In this document: positions 56,109 through 64,000 of the stretch, one piece after another
Position numbering within the stretch: position 1 is the first letter of the stretch
How the letters are laid out: each line of letters starts with the position of its first letter
DNA from: Leptasterias polaris
Taxonomy: Eukaryota; Echinodermata; Asteroidea; Forcipulatida; Asteriidae
Assembly (NCBI GenBank): GCA_037783415.1
Contig: JAZGTN010000168.1
Coordinates: 310,001-374,000, forward strand
Reading direction: 5' to 3'
DNA: 64,000 nucleotides
Notes under the pieces: generated by a model
Database searches by the model: none
The model's input: only the letters and a program-made list of their open reading frames with translations
Told to the model about the DNA's origin: nothing
Translations under genes and position numbers: made by a program

Positions 56109-57859
56109 ATGTTTATAATAATTATTATTGCCCTCATAAGAGACTAGCGTAGACTACACAATAGTGTCAACCAATTTAGTAGCTTTATTTCGAAGTAACA
56201 CCCACACAGTGCCACCACATCCCTGCTTAAGTTAACACAAAAAACCAAGCAGAAGGAAACGACTGCAGTAAACATTTTGGCATTCCTGCGAGTTTCACAT
56301 GTGCATGTTGTTCAATAATTGATGTTTTTCGAGGAAAACCAACATGTAATCCTCCTCGCCCCCCCCCCTCCTCATAAAAATACCACCAGTAAAAATGTTC
56401 AAGCATCACATTTGGGTCACATCACATTCCATCACTGAACATTTGACATGTAGACTGTAGACAACAGGTGGTTAGTAGAGAGAGGCCTTGTTGGAGTTTG
56501 ACCTTTTTGGTTGACCTTTACTGATTGGCTCGCTGGGACTCCTGATTGGTTGTGGCTATTATTGTTAAGCAGGCAGTCTGTTTATGACGTAACTCTGTGT
56601 CACGATCGCCCATCTTTGCTCAAGATCCACCTATCTTCATAGTCTTTGGAATTAACTCCTTGTTTTTTCTGTTGCTCTTAACCAAGCACTGTGATACCAT
56701 CACTGTGTGGGAGCGCTTCAAATTCCCCTATTACTATTGGTATTACTATTACTATTGGTATTATTATTATTTCTCAATAGTGGGCGTGATTTTCTCCTTA
56801 CTTTAGTCTGATTTCCGGTTGATTGCCCTTGGAAAAGTTAGAAACAAATGTTATTCAATAGCCTGAGAAGTCTGTACATGTATGTCATCCCTTGTACTTT
56901 TCCAAGGATAAAATATCATCTTGCAATAATTTCCAAGTCTAATCGTCGCGACAAGGTGATGACATAGGCTTAATTTAGGCACTCCAAAAATAGGTAAAGC
57001 AGGCTACTTCATGCTTGATTGGATTGGGTGGGGGAAAAGGCCGGCACACGCCCATGATTGGAAATGTGATTAAAACAAGTATTTTGAATTGTTGACAGTC
57101 ATATGTAGATCTCTTTAGTCTCACACATGGTCTACAGGTAACTGAGTTAATGGGCAACACATTGAAAACATTTTAAGCTTAATTCGCCTAAGATGAGCAG
57201 GAAGAGGGAGGGCTGAGTGGTTTAGCGATACACGCAGAAGAACAAGATGTACAACTTGTTGACATCCACGACTGGCTTTCTACGATAGCAACCAATTCTG
57301 TAATTAGCTGAGATGAATGCATGGCGGGAAAGGGAGTATCGTGTGACTGTTTTTATTCAGCACAGTATGGTGGGTGGGGAGGGAAATAGGGGAATGATTA
57401 CAAAACACAGAGTGCCAAGATGTTGAACTTCTCACATGCAGCAGTTGGCATCAAGGGGGCAGGGGTAGGCCTGCTTGACCTCTTTAAATGAAAGCTGTCG
57501 TCAGATACGTGGGTTGTAGAAATGACAGACTGTCAACTGACTCAAAGCTGAAGTGTTCTGCCATTCAGGGCTGGACTATTGGGCGGCTTTTATAGCAGCA
57601 TAAATAAGGCTTGACACAGTGGGTGTTTCTCTAAGAGAAAGGATTTCCTGTTTTGCAATATTTGGGAGAATAATCTCACTCTTTAATAGGCTTAAGCTGA
57701 CCTTGTTTGTGTCAAACTAGAGGGCAATTAGATCTGCCAAATTTGATAGAGCTGCTTAAGCAGAAAATAGTGCTTAATGAGTATTACCTATGGAAACATT
57801 TGCAGGGATTCAGCCACTAGATGTACATTTGATATGGTAATTTGGTTGGTAAGCTTGTT

Positions 57860-57950
57860 CCCACCCGAGTGATTTGCCTGTAGATTTTTTTCACAGAACT
57901 CGGGAAAGTACTGAGTATACAGTGCTTAACACACATCGTGTAGGTTAAAC
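57860..57950 (+). repeat. 5'-truncated tRNA-derived SINE body
   Basis: ttcccacccgagtgatttgc to gagtatacagtgcttaacac matches the body of the full SINE 200 bp downstream. Its tRNA-like head is missing. Confidence 0.8.
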
Positions 57951-58024
57951 AAAAATAAAAAATTGTATTCATTATCCCCGATGCAAAAATTTACATCTAT
58001 TAAATTGTGCGGTACCCGCTGCCA

Positions 58025-58215
58025 ATGATTCGAACCGCCTCTAGCCATCGGGCTAGCTTGGTGGTCTAGTGGTAAGACATCCGCTCTAGCAATGCAAAGG
58101 TCGTGGGTTCGAATCCCACCCGAGTGATTTGCCTGTGGATTTTTTTCACAGAACTCGGGGAAGTACTGAGTATACAGTGCTTAACACACATCGTGCAGGG
58201 TAAAAACAAAAAATT
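58025..58215 (+). repeat. tRNA-derived SINE, best-preserved copy
   Basis: The head cctctagccatcgggctagc is followed by tggtggtctagtggtaagac (box A), gtgggttcgaatcccaccc (box B), then a 90-bp body (ccgagtgatttgcctgtgg to cagtgcttaacacacatcg) and an A-rich end. The first and last bases of the tRNA-like part can still pair, but the anticodon arm is not canonical, so it is a SINE and not a tRNA gene. Confidence 0.9.
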
Positions 58216-58830
58216 ATATTCATTATCCCCTGTTTGTGCTTAGTTTTTTTTTTACCTAACTACACTGAACTACTGTATGAAATTAGGCCCAGCTTGTAAT
58301 GGCCCTCTCATGGTAAAGAAGTTTCATGAGATTTGAGACCCCATTCTCATCAAACAGGGTAAGGCCATTCAATTTTTGTAGTACATTATGAAAGAAAATA
58401 GGTTCAAGACTCCATTTTCAACAAACAGGTTTAGCCCAGGCGGTTTACAGTAGTAGCTACAACATATTTGAAGAGAGAATTGCATTAGGTACAACAAAGC
58501 ATTTCTGACTACTCTACACATTTGCAACTTCAATAATTTTGTTTAACAAATGAGGGGCCTACTCTGTGACAACAATCAAAATCTAAACAGGGAAGTTGTT
58601 TTTACAAATTCAAAGAGGCTCTTTAAGAAAATAAATAAATTAAATAATTAACAATCAATTAATCAATATAAAATAAATTGCCTCAACTTAAATTAGAGGT
58701 CACCCGGTGAGGATATACAAGTACAGTGCCGCTCCGGTGGTATTGATTTGACCCCCTCGATAACATCTTGTTTGTTTCAGTGTAGGTCAATAGGGAAGTC
58801 ACCCAATGAACCCAATTAAGATCCTATCAT

Positions 58831-58978
58831 AGGTCTTTTACAAAACCACGCTTTGTGCTCTGGCTTGGGTTTGTCAGTAATTGTGACTTCAGTATGGTAG
58901 TCCATAGGGGACAGTGCCTAAGCCAGAGCCAAAGACTAAGCCAGAGCCGGAGCCTAAGCCATGGTTTGGACAGTGGCC
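58831..58978. mobile_element. Short inverted-repeat element, family A
   Basis: The left end aggtcttttacaaaaccacg is followed by gctctggcttgggtttg. The right half has several agccagagc units and ends agccatggtttggacagtgg, inverse of the start. Confidence 0.6.
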
Positions 58979-59115
58979 ATAAAGTGGGTTACACATCCCC
59001 CGATGGTTGCACCTTTGATTGGCCCACCTGATGGCACCATGTTCATTTCAGTAGATCAGTCAAAAGACGACCAATTATTAACGCAACAATTTTCCCATCA
59101 AAGAAGAAGGTGCAT

Positions 59116-59261
59116 CAGTGCCCAATTCCATGAAGCTGTTAAAAGCACAACAATGTGCTAAGCACAGAAATACATCGCTAAGCAGAAGTTGGGTTATCAG
59201 CCAGAGTGAGTGTTCAGCATCATTTTCTATGTATGTAGCAGTTTTATGAAATTAGGCCCAG
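59116..59261. mobile_element. Short inverted-repeat element, family E
   Basis: cccaattccatgaagctgtt at the left and cagttttatgaaattaggccca at the right are inverse in outline. The middle has aagcacag/aagcag phrases typical of the copy at 53633. Confidence 0.55.
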
Positions 59262-61370
59262 ACGTTTGGATGTTGTCCTTCAACCGCGTTGATTTGACCA
59301 ACAAAGATGACCAATCAGGATCCTCTCACAAACGCCCAAGCATTTTAAAAGGGCCACACACCACATATTGATTTGACCGTTTTTTTTCTCATGTTTCATT
59401 TTCATTCGGTCAGTAGGGAGATGCCCATCAAAATTTAAACGAAGATCAGATCGTCCCCACATCCTAGTTTTGGTGCAATCCCGATCACGTTTTGGTTTGT
59501 CACAATTTTCCAGGGTTTAGGGTGTTGACCAACACCCATGTTGATTTGACCACTTCTTGAAGACCTGATAATGTACTATGTAGGTCAGCAGGAAGATGAC
59601 CAATGAACTCGGTTTCCTTTTGGTCAGCAGTGTGAGCAGAGACATGTGCTTGCTCATTATAGTGAATTAATTTGACATCCTGCTTGATACTATTGGATCA
59701 TGTAGGTCACATACATGTAGGTAACGACAGCGTCATGGATGATTTGCAATCTCTGTGCTCGTTGGTATTGCATACCCCTGATGAGTTGATGTATATGTAG
59801 ATGTTTTGTTTTTTTCAGGAATGCTTAAGGCCCCATGAACAGAGGTTGTAATAGTGTAGAAGGGGCTATGGTGTGCCTAATTGGCGTGGCAAATGGCATA
59901 ATAAATATGCATTGTTATTATTAATATTTCTGAAAAGAACTGTCCTGCTTATTAACTACTACCTTGGTGGAAGGTAGGAAATCGGCTGGGACTACTGCTT
60001 TCGCTTAGTGTATCGAGAGGACTTCTGGAATAATCTACTCCACGGCAGTAGAATAAATAGCAAGACAAGTTCTAAAAGAACAAAATCTACCTAGCATGTA
60101 GATATACACATGGTGTTACCGCAAACCAAATATACATTCAGCGTTGTAGCCACGCCGGTCGGCGCCGGTCGGGTGTAACCGGCATTTGCTATTGCCGACC
60201 GCCACACAGACTAGATGAACATCCTACCGACCGGCACAAAATGCAACAAAGTTACAATAAAATGAACTACCTCTTTTACACAGTCGATCGCTTGTTCAGT
60301 TTGAACGGTAAACTTGTTTTTCCCCAGTTGTCAATGATTAAATAAAACACATTTTCAACCCAAAGGAAGCCGACAGTTGGATGTCCTTTTCTTTAATGTT
60401 AGCCCCAGACAGCTGGACACTATCCAGACATGTCAGGGAGAATGATTGACCCTCCAATTGAGACCCAATTACTCTTATCTATAATCCTCTGCAGTTTGTT
60501 ACACAATTGTTTTAGTTTGCAATACTCTTGCTTCACTCAAAAGACAAGCCGCGCGTGCGTGGTGTCTTTGTAGCTAATCCTCTACAGTTGTTATACAATT
60601 GTTTTACTTTGTAATACTCTTGCTTTACTCCAAAGTGAGCCGCGTGCGCGGTGTCTGTGTGGTGTTGTGACCTGGTTTTGTGACTCTTCGGAGTGGGTTT
60701 CGTGTTCTTTTAAACCTGGAAAGTGTGTTGACATCTGCTGGCTTTTAGATTTAATGTTTGTTTTTGAATAAGATATGATTTATTAACATTTTATTCATGC
60801 AAATTGTTCCATCGGGTTTACCACCCATGGGGAAAACCCTGGCCAATTTTCAAAATAGTATTTTTTGGTAAATTGCTTTTTTCAGAGTACAGCTAATAGT
60901 TTATTTATAGCCTTCAGGCCTTTATTAAAATAACATGTTTGGCCTTTGTGCTTTATCTACTGGCTTTGGAGCCCTCCAAAATTTTGTTTGCTCCAAGACC
61001 AAAGTGGCCTTGCCCTAAAAATGTTGAAGCTGTAATGAAGTTTTAAATAACAGATTTACATACCTTAAAATGCATTACAAAAATCATGTCTCAGAAAACC
61101 CATACAAATCCATTTTTAAAGCAGTAAAATTAAAAGCTTCGCTCTATTTTGATTGTAAATTAGCCGGCACTCAAAAAGTTCTAGCTACAACCCTGTATAC
61201 ATTGATACCTCACCATGCAATGCCTCAAATCCCATATTAATATTATACTCGTATGTATAAGTACATGTAGCTTATTAATTCATCTGTGCTTACAGCTCAT
61301 CAGTTACTATTACACTCCTCAAAAGCTTCCTGTAGATTGCCAAAACGTTACACAGTGACGGATTTCCCTT

Positions 61371-61643
61371 GTATACAGCAATCCTTCACCGATCTTGAAC
61401 TCTTGGTGGCAGCAGATACCGCCATTATTGCGGCGGTACCTGGGTGGTACTGCGCTGCCTAGCGATGGGTTTAAGCGATTTGCAAAGTGAAAGTCCAATA
61501 ACCCGCGACTGATCAAATGATCGCCGTGTAGCCCAAACCTTATACCAGTCGCTAGGCAGCGCAGTACCACCCAGGTACACCACAGTAATGGAGGCATATC
61601 TGCTGCCACCAAGAGTTCAAGATCGGTGAAGGATTGGTGTATA
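61371..61643. mobile_element. Foldback element with about 95-bp inverted arms
   Basis: The left arm 61371-61464 (caatccttcaccgatcttga, ctcttggtggcagcagata, acctgggtggtactgcgctg) is inverse to 61549-61643 with about 90% match by eye. An 84-bp spacer separates them. No coding capacity; the open frame across it is chance. Confidence 0.85.
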
Positions 61644-61929
61644 GCACAGCAAAAAGCTACACAAAATGTATTGTAATCATTGTTTGTTACTCAGAATTAG
61701 CATTCAGTGCGCAGTCTAAATAATTAGCTGTAAATAAGCAACATTGCTGCAACAAAGCGCTCCTTGACAAACGTGTACTCAATTAACCCCTGTAGTCAAT
61801 CATTTGGTATTGTCAATTGTCTGTATAGTCAATTGTCTGGTATTCAACCAGACAATCATTTGTTCCCAACGCCATTCATACTTTTAATGCTACTGCTCAT
61901 AGGGGCATTAACTTATAATGTGTTTTTGC

Positions 61930-62219
61930 CTCCCTTTGCCCACTGAGCTCGCTTAACCCCAGATCTCCTGTACCTTTTATTCTCCTGATGTGATGTATCT
62001 TTTTATTTGTTTATGGTAGTTTTTTTTATGATGCAGTTTTTGACGTTCACTGTATTTGCCCGTACATGTTGTATTTTCGTATTTTAATGCTAGTTTTTTA
62101 CTGTTCGTTGTACTCCACGCCTACATATTATGATATTGTATAGCATATTTAATGTTTAGTTTTTACCCATTTTCCAGTGGAAATCGAATTTCTATATTTT
62201 TTAATGTGGACAATAAATG

Positions 62220-62250
<31 letters not shown>
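61930..62250 (+). repeat. Probable LINE 3' tail ending in (CTAT)n
   Basis: A T-rich stretch ends aatgtggacaataaatg followed by a CTAT microsatellite (about 62219-62250). A terminal AATAAA directly joined to a tetranucleotide repeat is common at 3' ends of CR1/L2-type LINEs. No coding part is retained. Confidence 0.4.
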
Positions 62251-62486
62251 GTGTTCCTCTTTATCATAACAAATACACATCTTGGACTATAGATACATGC
62301 CTAGATGATAAATAGTTTAAGTCCTTGCGGTAAACGTATGACCTAAAGAAGACAAACGAGATTGATGGTCTTGGAGATGATGCTGATGGCTTTGTGCCAA
62401 GGTCTCTGAATCACGACCTTTCAGAGGAGTCCGTGCGCCCAACGCTCTGTATTAGCTAAAGCTCCGTATACTTGTAGGACCAGCTG

Positions 62487-62590
62487 GGCCCAGTTTCATA
62501 AAACTGTTTAACAGAAAATACTACTTAGCTAATTCTTTTGCTGCTCCAAAAAATGAGTGGGGTACTAGTTGAAGCAATGTGTTCATGTAA
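62487..62590. repeat. Partial family E element
   Basis: gggcccagtttcataaaact, then aaaaaatgagtggggtacta, matches the left half of the copy at 53633. No right end seen. Confidence 0.5.
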
Positions 62591-63587
62591 GGGTCAATGT
62601 GGCTGGCAGTCAAAGGTGCCCTTGCATGCTTGCAGCTCGATCTTTCTAATCGCAAGTTGTTGCAACTCTCTGAATATAATGGCTCTGTCACACAGCATCA
62701 CACAGCGCCCTCTTCAGTTGAAAACTTGTCCATGATGCAAAAAGCACTTAAATGATGTTATCAATGAACACAATTGGAGACACTAGACTCCTTGAATATC
62801 AGAGTTCAGCTGGTATGCGTGTTCACCACATGTATCTCCTGGCACTCGTCTGGATGTCCTTAAAACAGTCTAGTTCTTGTGAACTTTTAGCCTTTGGAGT
62901 GATTGAGTGCTCACCGCAGTAACAGGAAGTTCCGTGCTGCGAACTAAAGAAGTATCCAATGTTTTTATCATACCCAGGGCTCAAATATTTTTGGGGAAAT
63001 TCACAAGACTGCAGGACTTGTAGCTCATAAATTTTACTGGACTAGAAAGTTTTTTTACAAGACCAGAACTGAAAAAAGAAACACTTTTCTACTCAGTTTA
63101 ACTTAGAAAAGATTTATCTCATTTGTTTTAAGGGTACATGTAGGTACAGAATTTATAGATATTTGTCTGACTCGAAAGTCTGATAAAACACAAAACCGCT
63201 GGACTGTTCCGGTCTTGAATTTACTAGCCCGTTGCTAAAATCACTGGCCTTGGGCCTGAGGTCAAGTGTTAATTTCAAGCCCTGCATACCAAGACTCAAA
63301 TTCGCACCCTTTTGAGACATTCATTGTCCCCTACTCCCAGCAAAACAAATCATACAACAAGAAATACTTGTATATGATTTAAGCTTGTTATTTCTTGGGG
63401 GTGTGGCCAGCTAGAAACTTCCCTGCTCTGCACGTACATGGATTAATCAAATCAAAACTATATCTAAAGCTAGACAACATTGTAAACCTGATGGTGTAAT
63501 TGATAAAAAGTTATGTAGTTATGGCTCCCAAGTTTCCACCCAAGAAGACTTTCTTAAAGGCTAAACAAATTTTAGAAAGACTGTACT

Positions 63588-63872
63588 GGGGTAGAGTCTG
63601 CTAGGGTTGAAGAAAGATTCTGCGAGGGTGGAAGAAAGGCTCTGCTTGGGTTGAAGAAAGTCTCTGCTAGGGTTGAAGAAAGTCTCTGCTAGGCTAGAAG
63701 TAAGGCTCTGCTAGGGTAGAAGTAAGGCTCTGCTAGGGTAGAAGTAAGGCTCTGCTAGGGCAGAAGTAAGGCTCTGCTAGGGTAGAAGTAAGGCTCTGCT
63801 AGGGTAGAAGTAAGGCTCTGCTAGGGCAGAAGTAAGGCTCTGTTAGGGCAGAAGTAAGGTTCTGCTAGGGTT
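63588..63872. repeat. 22-bp minisatellite, about 13 units
   Basis: Units of ctctgctagggtagaagtaa(gg) with variants gttgaagaaag at the left end. The central units (63690-63860) are nearly identical, differing at one position (ggta/ggca). Edge units are diverged, as expected for an array growing from its centre. Confidence 0.92.
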
Positions 63873-64000
63873 AGAAAGACACTACCTGGCACAGAATGTT
63901 AGACAGTAGAACAAAATTGCTCTGAAGCACTTAGAATGACTGAAACATCTAAGACAGTGTAGGCAGTCCAGTGTTGTACTTGTTGGGTTTTGATGAGACA

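Larger units (their letters stand above)
54819..64000. other. SNX4: SNX4 intron (or 3' part not resolved)
   Basis: I searched for the expected BAR-domain exons after ...KVRA and found none with suitable splice sites. The simplest reading is that this 9.2 kb is one intron running past the window edge. It is rich in SINEs and inverted-repeat elements. Confidence 0.5.

Noticed and set aside
58050..58125. tRNA gene
   Set aside because: Box A and box B are good and the ends can pair, but the anticodon arm is not canonical, and related copies at 30596, 39732 and 57860 show it is a SINE.
61319..61612. 97-residue minus-strand frame
   Set aside because: It spans the two arms of the foldback element and so is a by-product of the inverted repeat.
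63588..63872. CRISPR-like array
   Set aside because: Units of 22 bp have no unique spacers, and the DNA is animal; it is a minisatellite.
54819..64000. Remaining SNX4 BAR-domain exons
   Set aside because: I looked for segments resembling the next conserved part of the protein with matching splice sites and phase, and found none I could support.

Overview
The window is animal nuclear DNA. It has split genes with GT-AG introns, long introns, many dispersed repeats, and no bacterial-style operons. The two host genes are a TGF-beta type II receptor and a sorting nexin of the SNX4 type, both clearly metazoan. The repeat content (tRNA-derived SINEs, short inverted-repeat elements, a P-element-like transposon, a Helitron) fits a marine deuterostome, and an echinoderm such as a sea star is my best guess. 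That assignment is inference, not proof.

Layout. 1-4300: no gene; a 49-bp minisatellite (about 1502-1945) and a diverged tandem duplication (2868-3130). 4303-6110: a 1.8-kb DNA transposon remnant with 15-bp inverted ends next to TTAA. It carries a THAP zinc-finger fragment on the + strand, a broken acidic ORF on the - strand, and a perfect 101-bp inverted repeat between them. 7158-13538 (-): a TGFBR2-like receptor in five exons, missing only the 5' exon that starts its signal peptide. About 13978-14953: an inverted-repeat element built from CGTCG minisatellites. 15091-17927: a non-autonomous Helitron with TC start, 3' hairpin and CTAG end, inserted between A and T. 17928-23926: no gene; a CCAAT-box cluster near 18.9-19.3 kb.

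24145-30188: a complete P-element-like (THAP9-type) transposon of 6044 bp, with long inverted termini and an exact 8-bp target duplication. Its transposase has an intact THAP DNA-binding domain and intact N- and C-terminal regions. The central catalytic part is deleted at a junction marked by a 13-bp direct repeat. This is the most notable element here and resembles, in principle, the internally deleted repressor-type P elements of flies.

30197-36007: no gene; SINEs and short inverted-repeat elements. 36008-54818 and beyond (+): an SNX4 orthologue. Six exons encode the acidic N-terminus, the whole PX domain and the start of the BAR region; the remaining BAR exons lie past the window end or in an intron I could not resolve. 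A possible in-frame 24-nt microexon lies at 49723-49746. The introns hold SINEs, LINE fragments, foldback elements and minisatellites, including a 22-bp array at the right edge.

The two host genes work in separate processes: TGF-beta signalling at the plasma membrane and endosomal recycling/autophagy. Nothing in the sequence links their regulation. The mobile elements are unrelated insertions around them.
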